The notes beneath the pieces are model-generated. The model was not told the origin of the DNA and searched no databases. It was given only the letters and a program-made list of their open reading frames with translations. From positions 130,792 to 194,791 of the forward strand of contig NZ_NEGH01000007.1 of the NCBI RefSeq assembly GCF_002135375.1: DNA of 64,000 nt. Reading direction: 5' to 3'. Of the stretch, positions 1 through 11,143 are shown piece after piece. Position numbers and translations under genes: made by a program. The stretch is from Acinetobacter sp. ANC 4558. Its GTDB lineage: Bacteria > Pseudomonadota > Gammaproteobacteria > Pseudomonadales > Moraxellaceae. The first letter of the stretch is position 1, and each line of letters starts with the position of its first letter.

Positions 1-788
1 CTAATCATTTTATACAATGTACTTGGTGACACTCTAGAAATCCATGTACCTAACAATTCTTTAGCTCCACCGACCACAATATATTCTTGACCATTTAATA
101 ATGCTTTCATTGATATTTGGGCAAATTCTTCTGCTTCTAAACCATTTTCAATGGCTTCATCTTGATGACCTTGGGGTTGACCAGCACCATTCAATGCATT
201 AAATGACACATCAGTTTTAACGAAGCCAGGGAAAATGACGGATACATCAACACCTTGATCTGCCACTTCTGCACGTAAGCTATTGGCCCACATATGAATT
301 GCAGCTTTTGCCGCAGAATAACTCGCGCGATATTGTGTTCCTAATAATCCAGCCACACTCGATACAAAAATCACACGACCAGACTTTTGCTCTAAAAGTG
401 TCGGTAAAACAAGTTTCGTGAGAAAAATTTGAGAAAAATAATCAACCTCCATAATCTTACGCTCGGTCTGCATACTCGTTTCACTAATCAGCGCTCGTTG
501 ACTCAGTCCTGCATTATTAATCAGCCAATCAATTCGTCCTTTATCTCTTAACACACGTTGATAGGCCTCTATAACTTGCACTTCGTTCGTTAAATCAGCG
601 GTAATCACCAAATGTCGTTCAGGATGAAGTAAAGATAAACGTACTTTTTCTAACTCCTCAAATCGACGTGCCATTAAAATAACTTCAGCACCTAATGCTG
701 CACATTGTTGTGCAAGTGCTTTTCCCAAACCTGATGATGCACCCGTAATCCACACAACTTTCTTTTCTAAATGCTGAAGTTTTGGCAT
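1..788 (-). CDS. SDR family oxidoreductase (3' end cut by window edge)
   Basis: A short-chain dehydrogenase/reductase that probably uses NAD(P)H; the substrate cannot be told. The start is ATG at 788 and the frame stays open to base 1, so the C-terminus lies outside the window. The N-terminus carries the Rossmann motif TGASSGLG (about residues 15-22). NNAG follows at about 91-94, and the catalytic YSAAK has Tyr157 and Lys161. About 262 codons are present, close to the usual family length of 250-270, so little is missing. The gene starts 38 bp after the stop of the unknown gene at 827-1489 on the same strand, so the two may be co-transcribed. The family call is secure and the specific function is unknown. 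Confidence 0.9.
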   Translation of the reverse strand, partial: MPKLQHLEKKVVWITGASSGLGKALAQQCAALGAEVILMARRFEELEKVRLSLLHPERHLVITADLTNEVQVIEAYQRVLRDKGRIDWLINNAGLSQRALISETSMQTERKIMEVDYFSQIFLTKLVLPTLLEQKSGRVIFVSSVAGLLGTQYRASYSAAKAAIHMWANSLRAEVADQGVDVSVIFPGFVKTDVSFNALNGAGQPQGHQDEAIENGLEAEEFAQISMKALLNGQEYIVVGGAKELLGTWISRVSPSTLYKMI

Positions 789-826
789 AGCTTTATCCTT
801 ATCAATAACAATGCTTTAATTTAACT

Positions 827-1489
827 TTATTTTTTAGATATTTTCTTTAAAAAACCCATAAAATAATGAAAATATGCCTGTGATGTTTGTACATTAAAAT
901 GATCAGCTATTTTATCGATTCTCTTATATCCCAATTGAGTGGTTAAATTAATCACCCCATTTAACGTTTTATCAACCACCAAATTAAACTTCAACATTTT
1001 TTTCGGTTCACGGATTAAACAAGTTACGCCCTCATCAATAATTTTTAAAAATATATCAAAAGTTTGACGAATAAAAAGTGTGTTACCCAAGTCTAACTGT
1101 GCGACACAATTTAAAGCATCTAAAGCCAAAGCCTCATCTAAAGGATAGGTTAAAAACCAATCTCCCTCTTGCTCTTCCATCTGTTTATAAATATATGTAA
1201 CCATTGGCAATAAACGTTCATTACTAAACAATGAAATTGACCAAGGCATATATTTTTTTAAATTATTGGTAATCTGTTCCAGTGTATGTTCTGTTTCACC
1301 CACACCTTTAAAGTTTTGCGCGGTAATCACACTAAAAACTTGATCAATCACTTCACAGGAAATTTCTGTTAAAACATCGCCAAGTGGCTTCGCTAAATTA
1401 CTTTCCTCACCCTGATGTAATTGCTGATATATTTCTTGAAATTTGTGAAATGTTTGATCCTGCAATTTTATATAAATCCAATAACTCAC
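827..1489 (-). CDS. hypothetical protein, 220 residues
   Basis: I do not recognise this family. The product is a soluble-looking, mixed alpha-helical protein with no signal peptide or membrane segment. It ends in a basic tail (ISKK). The start is a GTG at 1489 preceded at the right distance by a strong ribosome site, GGAGGG, and no ATG start fits as well. It lies directly upstream of the SDR gene on the same strand with a 38-bp gap, suggesting a two-gene unit. It is divergent from valS, and the 182 bp between them must hold both promoters. It is a plausible real gene because of its length, its ribosome site and its clean spacing. Confidence 0.75.
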   Translation of the reverse strand: MSYWIYIKLQDQTFHKFQEIYQQLHQGEESNLAKPLGDVLTEISCEVIDQVFSVITAQNFKGVGETEHTLEQITNNLKKYMPWSISLFSNERLLPMVTYIYKQMEEQEGDWFLTYPLDEALALDALNCVAQLDLGNTLFIRQTFDIFLKIIDEGVTCLIREPKKMLKFNLVVDKTLNGVINLTTQLGYKRIDKIADHFNVQTSQAYFHYFMGFLKKISKK

Positions 1490-1671
1490 TTACATCCCTC
1501 CAATTCCCATCATAAATATCAATTCAAATCTCCTTTACTCTTTATGGCATAGAACGCACTTTTTTCCTACTTTTCGTTGTCAATATTTAACATCGTGCAC
1601 ACATGACTAAGATGTCATTTTTTTTGCTACAATAGTTCTAATTTTTCATTCACTTTTAATCTGTTCCGACT

Positions 1672-4566
1672 ATGACTAATTCTGCGCAAAATATTGCTAC
1701 GACTTACGATCCTACTGAGATCGAAAAAAAATGGTATAAAACTTGGGAAGATAAAGGTTACTTTAAACCTTCAAACCAAGGTGATTCATTTTGTATCATG
1801 ATTCCACCACCAAATGTCACTGGTAACTTGCACATGGGTCATGGTTTTAACAATGCCATTATGGATGCCCTAACACGTTATAACCGCATGTCAGGTAAAA
1901 ATACATTATGGCAGCCTGGTACTGACCATGCTGGTATTGCAACGCAAATGATTGTTGAGCGCCAATTAGGAGCTCAAAACATTAGTCGTCATGACCTAGG
2001 ACGCGAAAAATTTATAGAAAAAGTCTGGGAATGGAAAGAACAATCGGGCGGGAATATTACCAATCAAATTCGTCGTTTAGGTTCTTCTGTAGATTGGTCA
2101 CGTGAACGTTTTACCATGGACGAAGGCTTATCTAATGCAGTTAAAGAAGTTTTTGTAAAACTTCATGAAGATGGCTTAATTTATCGTGGCAAGCGTTTAG
2201 TAAACTGGGATCCTAAACTACAAACCGCCCTTTCAGATTTAGAAGTAGAAAGTGATAAAGAAGAACAAGGTTCTTTGTGGCATTTTAAATATTTCTTTGA
2301 AGATAAAACACTTCGTACCCACGATGGTAAAGATTATATTGTCGTTGCAACCACGCGTCCAGAAACATTATTAGGCGATACAGCGGTTGCTGTAGCACCA
2401 GATGATGAACGTTACACACATCTAGTAGGTAAAAATATTATTTTACCAATTACAGGTCGTGCCGTTGCGATTGTACAAGATGAATATGTTGAAAAAGAGT
2501 TTGGTACAGGTTGTGTGAAAATTACTCCTGCCCATGACTTTAATGACTACGACGTCGGTAAGCGTTGTGAACTTGAAATTATTAACATCTTCAACAAAAA
2601 TGCAGAAATCTTAGCTGAATTTGAATACATTACCAAAGCAGGTGAGCAAATTTCTAAAACCATTCCTGCTCCTGCGGATTATATTGGTTTAGAACGTTTT
2701 GCTGCACGTAAAAAATTAGTTGAACAAGCGGAAGCTGAAGGCTGGTTAGAACAAATTCAACCTTATACCCTAAAGCCCCCTCGTGGTGATCGTTCTGGTG
2801 TTATTGTTGAACCGCTGCTGACCGATCAATGGTACGTTAAAATTGCACCGCTTGCTGAACCTGCAATTAAAGCAGTCAAAGAAGGTGATATTAAATTTGT
2901 TCCAGAACAATACAGCAATATGTATATGTCTTGGATGAATAACATTCAAGACTGGTGTATCTCTCGTCAATTATGGTGGGGACATCGTATTCCTGCATGG
3001 TACGATGCTGAGGGCAACATTTATGTTGGTCGTGATGAAGCTGAAGTTCGAGCGAAACACAATTTACCTGAAAATCTTACACTCAGCCAAGATGAAGATG
3101 TTTTAGATACATGGTTCTCTTCTGCACTTTGGACATTCTCAACATTAGGTTGGACAGGTGATGAAGCAAAAGACAAAGAAAACTATTTCTTAAATACCTT
3201 CCATCCTACAGATGTTTTAGTGACTGGTTTTGATATTATTTTCTTCTGGGTTGCACGTATGATCATGTTTACGTTGCACTTTATGAAGAATGAAGATGGC
3301 ACACCACAAGTTCCATTTAAAACAGTCTATGTACATGGTTTAGTTCGTGATGGCGAAGGTCAAAAAATGTCAAAATCTAAAGGGAACGTACTTGATCCCT
3401 TAGATTTAATTGATGGTGTTGATCTTGAAACCTTAGTACAAAAACGTACAACAGGGTTAATGAATCCAAAACAAGCCACAAAAATTGAAAAATCGACACG
3501 CAAAGAATTTCCTGAAGGTATTCAAGCTTACGGTACCGATGCACTTCGTTTTACATATTGTGCACTAGCCACGACAGGGCGTGATATCAAGTTTGATATG
3601 AAACGCATTGAAGGTTACCGTAACTTTGCCAATAAAATTTGGAACGGTACACGCTTTGTCCTCATGAATGTTGAAGGTCAAACTGTTGGTCAAACTGCCC
3701 GTCCTGACTTATGGGAATTACCTGAACAGTGGATTATCAGTCGTTTACAAAAAGCAGAAGCTGCTGTTCAACAAGCATTTGCTACTTATCGTTTAGACTT
3801 AGCAGCTCAAGCCATTTATGAATTCATTTGGAATGAATATTGTGATTGGTATGTTGAACTGACTAAACCCGTTCTAAACGATGAACATGTATCTGAAGAA
3901 CGTAAAGCTGAAGTTCGTCGTGTGTTATTGGCCGTTATGGAAGCATCTTTACGCCTTGCACACCCAATTATGCCGTATTTGACTGAAGAAATTTGGCAAA
4001 CACTTGCACCAATGATCGGACTTGGTGGCGAAACTATTATGCTTGCGCAATACCCAGTTGCAGATCAAGAAAAAATCAATGAACAAGCTGAAGCAGATAT
4101 GCAATGGCTACAAGGTTTAATTGGTGCTGTACGTAATATTCGTGGTGAAATGGGCTTAGGCAATGCACGTTTATTACCTGTATTGCTTCAAAACACGACA
4201 GATGCTGAAAAAGCACAAATTGCACGTATCGAGCCATTAGTTAAAGCTTTAGCTAAAGTTGAAAGTATTACGTTCCTCTCAAATGCTGAACAACCACCAT
4301 TGTCTTCATCTTCTGTAGTGGGTCATGTCTCTGTATTTGTTCCAATGAAGGGTTTAATTGATCCGAAAGCTGAATTGGGGCGTCTACAAAAAGACTTCGA
4401 CAAGGTTCAAAAACAGCATGACCAAATTGCAACTAAACTTTCGAATGAAGGTTTTGTCGCAAAAGCTCCTGCTGCTGTGGTTGAAGGCGAAAAAGTGAAA
4501 CTTGCTGAGTTTGCTGACCAATTAGCGAAGATTAAAGCCAATATGGAGCAAATTTCAGCGCTTTAA
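1672..4566 (+). CDS. valS: valine--tRNA ligase
   Basis: Class I aminoacyl-tRNA synthetase that charges tRNA-Val in the cytoplasm and edits mischarged threonine. The HIGH-type signature is HMGH at residues 54-57, within a [14 protein letters not shown] stretch. The KMSKS loop is at 565-569. Between them lies the CP1 editing domain, with [10 protein letters not shown] visible. The C-terminal anticodon-binding domain is followed by a coiled-coil arm of about 70 residues beginning near [11 protein letters not shown]. At 964 residues it matches the usual bacterial ValRS length of about 950. It is single copy here and stands alone, with its own upstream region. Confidence 0.98.
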   Translation: MTNSAQNIATTYDPTEIEKKWYKTWEDKGYFKPSNQGDSFCIMIPPPNVTGNLHMGHGFNNAIMDALTRYNRMSGKNTLWQPGTDHAGIATQMIVERQLGAQNISRHDLGREKFIEKVWEWKEQSGGNITNQIRRLGSSVDWSRERFTMDEGLSNAVKEVFVKLHEDGLIYRGKRLVNWDPKLQTALSDLEVESDKEEQGSLWHFKYFFEDKTLRTHDGKDYIVVATTRPETLLGDTAVAVAPDDERYTHLVGKNIILPITGRAVAIVQDEYVEKEFGTGCVKITPAHDFNDYDVGKRCELEIINIFNKNAEILAEFEYITKAGEQISKTIPAPADYIGLERFAARKKLVEQAEAEGWLEQIQPYTLKPPRGDRSGVIVEPLLTDQWYVKIAPLAEPAIKAVKEGDIKFVPEQYSNMYMSWMNNIQDWCISRQLWWGHRIPAWYDAEGNIYVGRDEAEVRAKHNLPENLTLSQDEDVLDTWFSSALWTFSTLGWTGDEAKDKENYFLNTFHPTDVLVTGFDIIFFWVARMIMFTLHFMKNEDGTPQVPFKTVYVHGLVRDGEGQKMSKSKGNVLDPLDLIDGVDLETLVQKRTTGLMNPKQATKIEKSTRKEFPEGIQAYGTDALRFTYCALATTGRDIKFDMKRIEGYRNFANKIWNGTRFVLMNVEGQTVGQTARPDLWELPEQWIISRLQKAEAAVQQAFATYRLDLAAQAIYEFIWNEYCDWYVELTKPVLNDEHVSEERKAEVRRVLLAVMEASLRLAHPIMPYLTEEIWQTLAPMIGLGGETIMLAQYPVADQEKINEQAEADMQWLQGLIGAVRNIRGEMGLGNARLLPVLLQNTTDAEKAQIARIEPLVKALAKVESITFLSNAEQPPLSSSSVVGHVSVFVPMKGLIDPKAELGRLQKDFDKVQKQHDQIATKLSNEGFVAKAPAAVVEGEKVKLAEFADQLAKIKANMEQISAL

Positions 4567-4629
4567 TTCATTGATTATTCATTAAATAACAAGTATAAAG
4601 AGTTGATTATTCAGCTCTTTATTTTTAAT

Positions 4630-6609
4630 ATGCAAAATCAATTACAAACATTAGCACAAATATTCAGCGACTGTATTTTTCGTATTCCAGATTATCAACG
4701 AGGATATGCTTGGACAGAAAAGCAGCTTAAAGATTTCTGGAATGATTTAAAACAAATTAAAGAAAGAGAAAATCATTACACAGGCGTAGTAACATTAGAA
4801 ATTGTCCCTGAAAATATTTATACGAAATGGGATAATGATTATTGGATAATAAATTCAAGAAGTTATACGCCATATTATATTGTCGATGGGTAACAAAGGC
4901 TAACTACTTCTATAATCTTAATTCAATGTATTTTAGAAAAGATACCAGATGATGAGCTTTTAAATTTTACAACTAAAGATGATATTATAAAAAGATTTAT
5001 TTATGAGTCTAAAGATAAAAAAATAACGCGCTCTTATATATTTGGTTACGAACATGATAATCCAAGCTATGAATTTTTGATAACTCAAATTTTTGGTGAA
5101 AAAATATCAAATAATTCATTCAAAGAAACTATTTATACACAAAATCTTCTTTTTGCAAAAAATTACTTTATAGAAAAAATTAAAGATTATGGAACAGAAA
5201 AACTTGAGAATTTATACAAGAAAATCACTCAACAATTGTTATTTAATACATTTACAATTACACAAGAAGTAGATGTATGTGTTGCTTTTGAGACAATGAA
5301 TAATCGTGGTAAGCCACTTAGTTATTTGGAGTTATTAAAAAATCGTTTAATTTTTTTATCATTAAAGTTAGATGATGACGAAGATGATAAAAAACAACTT
5401 AGAAAAACTATTAATGATTGTTGGAAATCTATTTATCATAACCTAGGAAGAAATAAGGATAAACCACTCGCTGATGATTTATTTCTTCAATATCACTACC
5501 TTATACATTTTGGGTCAAACTTATTAAAAACAGATAGTGAAGGTTTTATTGGTATTCGAGCTCCCCAATATAGCCATCATGGTGATTTTTACACTCAGGG
5601 ATTATTGGAGCAAAAATTTACTTCAGAAAATGTTTATTTGAATGATGAAAATAAAATTGATTTAAACTATATATTTGAATATACCCAATCGCTACAAGAA
5701 AGTGTAGAAACTTGGTATAATATTTGGAATCCTATGGATTCTAACTATTCAGACGAAGAAAAAATATATTTGGATAAGATCAATAGAATTGACTCAATTT
5801 ATTTTAGACCTTTAGTATTATTATTTATGCAAAAGGTTCAAAATGAATTAACTAGAATTGAATTCCTTAAAACGATAGAGAGATTTTCTTTCCTCATAAA
5901 TATAACTGATCGGTACGTTATAAAAAATTATAGTAAATTTAGGACCATACAATCTCTAGTATTAAAATTATGCAATGATTTTAAAAATGAAGATATTGAA
6001 GCGGCTCAATTAACCTTAAATCTGAACGAAATTTCTAGCAAAATAAAAAGTGAAAGTCTACTGCCTATTTTAAAACAAACTCTTAAAAACCATAATTTTT
6101 ATGAGTGGGATATGATAAGGCATTTTTTATTCGAATATAATCTTTCATTACAACATAAATCGAAAACTGAAAGATCTAAGATTAATTGGTCTGAATTCAC
6201 TGAAAATTTCGAAAAAGACTTTATAACTATTGAACATATTTACCCACAAAATACAAGATCAGCTGAATGGGCTATATTTAAAGATTTTCATGCAAAAGAA
6301 AAGAAAATTTTAAGAAACAGTTTAGGTAATTTGCTTCCATTATCTCAACCTAAAAACTCATCTTTATCTAACAAACCATTTAAAGACAAAATAAATGGCA
6401 AAGAGGGTTCATTTATTGGCTATCGTTTTGGTTGCTATGCAGAAAATGAAGTATCAAAATTTTCAATATGGACTCCTGATAATATTTTAGATCGTGGAAT
6501 TACATTATTAAATTTTTTGGAAAAACGTTGGGGGGTAAAGCTAGGTACTGAAGAAGACAAAATTTCTTTGTTAGGTCTAAATTTTTTGTCTGGAAAAAAT
6601 AAAGTTTAA
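4630..6609 (+). pseudogene. DUF262/DUF1524 (GmrSD-like) protein, interrupted by one stop codon
   Basis: A single-chain DUF262 plus DUF1524 protein related to type IV, modification-dependent restriction enzymes of the GmrSD family. Translation should start at ATG 4630 (MQNQLQTLAQIF); an upstream in-frame TTG at 4603 is less likely. The N-terminal DUF262 motifs are visible (IPDYQRGYAW, then YIVDG). The DGQQR nucleotide-site motif reads D-G-stop-Q-R-L-T-T because codon 4891-4893 is TAA where CAA or CAG is expected. The frame then stays open from 4894 to the stop at 6607, with no frameshift. The C-terminal DUF1524 HNH-like motifs are intact (TIEHIYPQN near 6228-6254, NSLGNLLPLS near 6316-6345). 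Without readthrough only an 87-residue fragment is made. A restart such as ATG 5077 would lack the DGQQR motif. A sequencing error is possible. Confidence 0.85.
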
Positions 6610-6675
6610 CGTTTACCTCCACATTAGGAGAGAGTAATCTTTGTGAATCCTACTATTGTTAATAATCAATAAAAA

Positions 6676-6716
6676 CACCTTCTCCTATCAGGAGAGGGTT
6701 AGGGAGAGGTGCTTTT
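6676..6716. terminator. stem-loop between convergent genes
   Basis: An inverted repeat pairs CACCTTCTCC (6676-6685) with GGGAGAGGTG (6702-6711, one mismatch) and is followed by CTTTT. A smaller hairpin, CTCC-tatca-GGAG, sits inside it. It lies between the convergent DUF262 pseudogene and the J-domain gene, so it probably ends transcripts. The CTCTCC/AGGGTTAGGGAG wording resembles dispersed intergenic repeats seen in many gammaproteobacteria, which is an impression only. Confidence 0.5.
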
Positions 6717-6721
6717 AAAAA

Positions 6722-7750
6722 CTACAAAACCTGATGCTCCAACAACATCTCTAATCCACTCTCTTTACCCATATACAGCAGGCGTTGCTTTTCAGCTTTT
6801 AATTGCTGCTTCACTACAGAAACATCTGCATCAATTTGCTTATATAACTGTTCAATATTCAATTGACCTTTCGACTTCTGCACTGCAATTTTGGCTTTCT
6901 CTGACCAGACTAAAGAATCAATGAGTTCTTGAATCTGTTTTTTTAACGTTTGGCTTTGTGCTTCCAAAGCCTGTTGGTAAAATTTGATTTTCTCGTTACT
7001 TAAAGCATTATTTGAGCCATTTTTACTTTGCTCGACTTCCAATTGAAGCTTGAGTAAAAAGAATAAATCTTCCTGTTCATAGGCTTCATTGACACGTTGT
7101 AAAATTTCAGTTTTTTCTATCTTTTTATTTTCATCGAGCTCACGGTCTGGGTGAATCATCGAAGCAATTTTTAAATATACCGTCTTAAGCGATTGCCCCA
7201 CTAACTTTTCAGCTTTCATTTGTTTATCTTGCTCACGTTTTTGCTTTGCCTGCGCTTTCGCTTGCACATATTCATCAGTATTCCAATCTTCAAACACTTC
7301 ATCTGCGCGAGCTTGAGTTGAATCTTCTATACATTCCCCTATGTTCTTTCTATTTTTCTTATTCTGTGCATATTCTTCAGCTTGTTCATAATATGTAAAT
7401 AACTGATTCACTTCATCTACTTGAGTTTGATTCAACATTCTAGAATTTTTTAAAAGACGTGCTAAAGACCCAATTTTATTGTCTACTTGTGCAATATCAG
7501 ACTGATTTAAATGATAACAACTTAAACCTTTCCAAAGCATCTGCATTTGTTCAAACCATACAGTATATAAGGCACGATATGCTGGCATTAATGCGTTTTG
7601 ACTATAATTACGAATGTCTTCTTGAGCCTGTTGCCAAGCGCCTAACAACAATTTTTGTTGTTCAATTTCATCAATCAAACGGTTTAACTTTTGATGTTGC
7701 GGTGAAACTTCAAGAACAATTCGATCAGTCGGTTTAAGTGCAAAAGACAT
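6722..7750 (-). CDS. J-domain (DnaJ-like) protein
   Basis: A co-chaperone-like protein with an internal J domain near residues 185-240. The Hsp70-stimulating HPD tripeptide is at 200-202 in the context MIHPDRELD, with the flanking helix pair recognisable. Long, charged, glutamine-rich helical stretches flank it on both sides, and coiled coils are likely at both ends (residues 20-60 and about 255-330). There are no zinc-finger CxxCxGxG repeats, so this is not a true DnaJ but a J-domain protein with a specialised partner. At 342 residues it stands alone, convergent with the preceding pseudogene. Its partner and role cannot be told from the sequence. Confidence 0.85.
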   Translation of the reverse strand: MSFALKPTDRIVLEVSPQHQKLNRLIDEIEQQKLLLGAWQQAQEDIRNYSQNALMPAYRALYTVWFEQMQMLWKGLSCYHLNQSDIAQVDNKIGSLARLLKNSRMLNQTQVDEVNQLFTYYEQAEEYAQNKKNRKNIGECIEDSTQARADEVFEDWNTDEYVQAKAQAKQKREQDKQMKAEKLVGQSLKTVYLKIASMIHPDRELDENKKIEKTEILQRVNEAYEQEDLFFLLKLQLEVEQSKNGSNNALSNEKIKFYQQALEAQSQTLKKQIQELIDSLVWSEKAKIAVQKSKGQLNIEQLYKQIDADVSVVKQQLKAEKQRLLYMGKESGLEMLLEHQVL

Positions 7751-8711
7751 ATCTATATTAACAATGACAACATGTTGCTATTATGCCTACCTAAGTGACA
7801 TTCGACTATAATACCAGTGATTTTTCCAACATCTCACAATATTCCAATAGCATCACTTGAAAACTCAAAACCTTTAAAAAATTAAGTCCATTTAATACTC
7901 TATTCTTTTTCATCATCCGTATTGTGTTGATTGCCGTTTAACTCAATCACTAAAACAATTCATAACAGTAAAATCAGCAATATAAAATACCGTTACATAA
8001 AAAATGACTTCACAATATATGAACCAATTGTTACTTTTTATTCAAGCTCATTTATTTATAAAGTTCGTATTAATACTTTAATCTAATAGCATTATTTAAA
8101 ATAAATCACTATACTTATTAAACGCTATTTAAATTTATTTATTATATAAAATAACATAAGCTATAAAAATATAAATAAAAAACTAAATGATTTACGTTCC
8201 TCCCACTATATTTAAAATAAAATTTGTTATATTAATAGAATGTTCTCATTTTAATAAACTTAAGATCTTTATTTTAAATGTAAGTTAAAGTATGGTGTCA
8301 ATAATACACATGTTACAAATATATTTTTATATTCTTTAGATAAAATATTATTTATGTGAATAAAATTAAATATAGTAATTCATGTATTCACAATGACTTT
8401 AGTTACAAAATGTTACGGCTAAATTTTATATTTTAACTTTATTGCCTGTTTTTAATACAAAACATGTCAATAAAAAATGCTGTAACCCTTATAAATAAAA
8501 GACTTTTGAAAATCAAAATGAAAACTGTGTCACCATTTTAGCTTAACAAAATCACAAAATTATTCTACTTGAGGAAGTACTCTTAAGTCGCATAATATAA
8601 AAGAGATGTAACTCTTTCGTAAATGGGAATACATCTTTTATACACAAAGAGAATTTCAAGAATCGAAAAAGTTAATTAGAGAAATAATTATATTAAAACG
8701 GAGTTTTATAG
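7751..8711. other. long AT-rich intergenic region before gltI
   Basis: This 961-bp stretch has no ORF I would accept. It separates the divergent J-domain gene from gltI and should hold both promoters. The middle (about 8100-8420) is extremely AT-rich, with many short A- and T-tracts. The only distinct structure is the hairpin at 8597-8641 close to gltI. Confidence 0.6.
8597..8641 (+). promoter_or_regulatory. stem-loop in the putative gltI leader
   Basis: The arm at 8597-8610 (ATAAAAGAGATGTA) pairs with 8630-8641 (TACATCTTTTAT) apart from a small bulge. The loop is 19 nt. It lies 70-115 bases before the gltI start. A role in mRNA stability or regulation is inference only. Confidence 0.35.
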
Positions 8712-9653
8712 ATGACATATCAACGCACCACACTATCAGTTCTTTGTGCTAGTGTTCTCATGCTAGGTTTAAGTGCATGTAGTGATAATAAAAAAACAGC
8801 AGAACAAGGACCCAAGTCTGAGGCAGCATCAACTTCAGGAACATTAGACAAAATCAAACAATCAGGAACGATTGTCCTAGGTCATCGTGATTCATCCATT
8901 CCTTTTTCTTATATTGCAGATAATCCAAATCAACCAGTTGGCTATGCACACGATCTTCAAATGAAAGTCGTAGAAGCAGTTAAGCAAAAGCTCAATATGC
9001 CAGACCTTAAAGTCCGCTACAATCTTGTCACCAGTCAAAACCGTATTCCACTTGTTTCTAATGGTACGGTCGATATTGAATGTGGTTCAACAACAAATAA
9101 CAAAGAACGTCAGCAACAAGTTGACTTCTCTGTTGGTTTCTTTGAAGTGGGTTCACGCCTATTAACAGCAAAAGATTCAGGCGTTAAAGATTTTGCTGAT
9201 CTAAAAGGCAAAAAACTAGTGACCACTGCTGGCACAACATCTGAACGATATATCCGCCAACATCAACAAGAACTTGGAATTGGTGAAATTATTTCTGCAA
9301 AAGATCATGCTGAATCATTCCTCATGCTTCAAAATGGTCGTGCTGCTGCATTTATGATGGATGACATCTTACTTGCGGGTGAAAAATCTAAAGCAAAAGA
9401 TCCAAATAAGTGGGTAATTGTTGGAACGGCGCCAATTCATGAAATTTATGGTTGTATGCTACGTAAAGGAGATACTCAATTTAAGCAAGTCGTTGATGAT
9501 GCAATTAAAGGTGCATATAGCTCTGGTGAAATTAACGAGATGTATAAGAAATGGTTCTTATCACCAATTCCACCAAAAAATATTAATCTAGACTTCACAA
9601 TGTCTGATCAGGTTAAGGCGCTCATCAGCTCGCCTCATGACCGTGACCAATAA
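8712..9653 (+). CDS. gltI: glutamate/aspartate ABC transporter substrate-binding lipoprotein
   Basis: Periplasmic solute-binding protein of family 3 (SBP_bac_3) that captures glutamate/aspartate-type amino acids and delivers them to GltJK. A lipoprotein signal peptide ends in the lipobox LGLSAC, with Cys23 as the lipidated residue. The typical family opening, IKQSGTIVLGHRDSSIPFSY, follows. The substrate-contact region with RIPLVSNGTVDIECGSTT is present. It is 313 residues long. A ribosome site (ACGGAG) precedes the ATG. It is the first gene of gltIJKL, with a 63-bp gap before gltJ. The exact amino-acid preference is inferred from similarity to E. coli GltI. Confidence 0.93.
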   Translation: MTYQRTTLSVLCASVLMLGLSACSDNKKTAEQGPKSEAASTSGTLDKIKQSGTIVLGHRDSSIPFSYIADNPNQPVGYAHDLQMKVVEAVKQKLNMPDLKVRYNLVTSQNRIPLVSNGTVDIECGSTTNNKERQQQVDFSVGFFEVGSRLLTAKDSGVKDFADLKGKKLVTTAGTTSERYIRQHQQELGIGEIISAKDHAESFLMLQNGRAAAFMMDDILLAGEKSKAKDPNKWVIVGTAPIHEIYGCMLRKGDTQFKQVVDDAIKGAYSSGEINEMYKKWFLSPIPPKNINLDFTMSDQVKALISSPHDRDQ

Positions 9654-9716
9654 TACAAAACAATAATATTTTATTTCAGGCAGAAGGGATTTTGCCTGAA
9701 ATCATTCGGAGTTACT

Positions 9717-10460
9717 ATGAATTATACTTGGAACTGGGGAGTTTTATTTCAGTCCACAGGTGTTGGCAGTACAACTTACTTCGATTGGGTTCTCATAGGA
9801 ATCGGTTGGTTATTTGTGATTGCCATCGTCGCATGGTCTATTGCTATGGTACTGGGAAGTATCTTGGGCATTATGCGCACCCTACCAAATAAAACTGCAC
9901 GTGCAATTGGCACAACTTACGTTACTATTTTTAGAAATGTTCCATTACTTATTCAATTATTTATTTGGTTTTATGTTGCACCAAATTTTCTTCCAGGTCC
10001 AATCAAAGACTGGTGGATCAATGATTTAAGTGCAAATACATCAGCCCTTATTTCAGCAAGTGTAGGTTTAGGTCTATTTACCGCAGCGCGTGTATGTGAA
10101 CAGGTTAGAACTGGTATTGAAGCCTTACCACAAGGACAGATCAATGCTGGCTATGCGATGGGCTTTAGCACATTCCAGCTTTATCGTTATGTAGTTCTCC
10201 CACAATCATTCCGTACAATCTTACCCCCATTAAGTTCAGAGTTAACCAACTGCGTAAAAAATACATCTGTCGCATCTCTTGTTGGTGTAGCAGAAATAAT
10301 TACTCAAATGAAAACCATTAGTGAATATACGCAAAGTACCATTGAAATTTACACCTTTATTACTTTAATTTTTATTATTATTAATGTGTGCCTCATTCAA
10401 GGCATGTTATTGCTTGAGAAGCGCTTGCGTATTCCAGGCCTAATCGCAGGAGACAAATAA
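9717..10460 (+). CDS. gltJ: glutamate/aspartate ABC transporter permease
   Basis: Inner-membrane permease of the HisMQ/GltJK type, 247 residues, with several hydrophobic segments. It carries the EAA-loop region that docks the ATPase (the stretch around GIEALPQGQINAGYAMGFS). The N-terminus is the GltJ type (MNYTWNWGVLF). Its stop overlaps the gltK start by one base (TAATG at 10458-10462), so translation is probably coupled. It should form the transmembrane channel as a heterodimer with GltK. Confidence 0.92.
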   Translation: MNYTWNWGVLFQSTGVGSTTYFDWVLIGIGWLFVIAIVAWSIAMVLGSILGIMRTLPNKTARAIGTTYVTIFRNVPLLIQLFIWFYVAPNFLPGPIKDWWINDLSANTSALISASVGLGLFTAARVCEQVRTGIEALPQGQINAGYAMGFSTFQLYRYVVLPQSFRTILPPLSSELTNCVKNTSVASLVGVAEIITQMKTISEYTQSTIEIYTFITLIFIIINVCLIQGMLLLEKRLRIPGLIAGDK

Positions 10461-11143
10461 TGGAATGGCTCACTGCATTTTTTTCAGACTTACAACTCTC
10501 AGCCCCTGCATTATGGTACGGTTTTAGCGTCACACTTAAAGTGCTTGTTATTTCAACCATAGGCGGTGTTTTCATTGGTACAATTCTCGCACTCATGCGA
10601 TTGTCCTCAATTTCTGTATTCAATTGGATTGCAAAAAGCTATGTAAACTTATTCCGCTCGATACCTTTGCTGCTTGTACTCATGTGGTTTTATTTTGCAG
10701 TTCCCTTTTTCTATACCGCATTTACAGGAAAATATCTAGCAATTGATACGGCACTGGTTTCTAGTATTGTTGCCTTTATGCTGTTCGAAGCAGCTTACTT
10801 TTCAGAAATTGTACGTGCAGGTATTCAATCTATTCCACGTGGACAAACCTCTGCTGCATATGCACTCGGTATGACCTATGGCCAATCGATGCGTTTGATT
10901 ATTTTACCTCAAGCATTTCGCAAAATGACGCCATTATTATTGCAACAAACAATTATCTTATTCCAAGACTCAACTATGGTTTATGCAATTGGTTTATTAG
11001 ACTTTTTCCGTACCAACTATATTCGAGGTGACTTAATGTCACTATTAACTCAATATATTTTATTTGCTGGATTGGTTTATTTTACAATTAGCGTCATCGC
11101 CACATACATTGTTAAAAAATTACAACGGAGGTTAACTGTATGA
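10460..11143 (+). CDS. gltK: glutamate/aspartate ABC transporter permease
   Basis: Second permease of the amino-acid importer, 227 residues. Its EAA loop is visible as GIQSIPRGQTSAAYALGMT, and it has about five membrane segments. The start overlaps the gltJ stop. The end overlaps the gltL start by four bases (ATGA at 11140-11143). The membrane subunits and the ATPase are therefore made in a tightly coupled order. Its family and context place it as the GltK partner of GltJ. Confidence 0.92.
   Translation: MEWLTAFFSDLQLSAPALWYGFSVTLKVLVISTIGGVFIGTILALMRLSSISVFNWIAKSYVNLFRSIPLLLVLMWFYFAVPFFYTAFTGKYLAIDTALVSSIVAFMLFEAAYFSEIVRAGIQSIPRGQTSAAYALGMTYGQSMRLIILPQAFRKMTPLLLQQTIILFQDSTMVYAIGLLDFFRTNYIRGDLMSLLTQYILFAGLVYFTISVIATYIVKKLQRRLTV

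Noticed and set aside
2770..2970. Minus-strand open frame inside valS
   Set aside because: It is antisense to a well-supported synthetase gene with no ribosome site. The many other antisense frames inside core genes were rejected for the same reason.
4603..4629. TTG start nine codons before the GmrSD-like gene
   Set aside because: ATG 4630 gives the canonical DUF262 opening, and the extra residues do not resemble the family.
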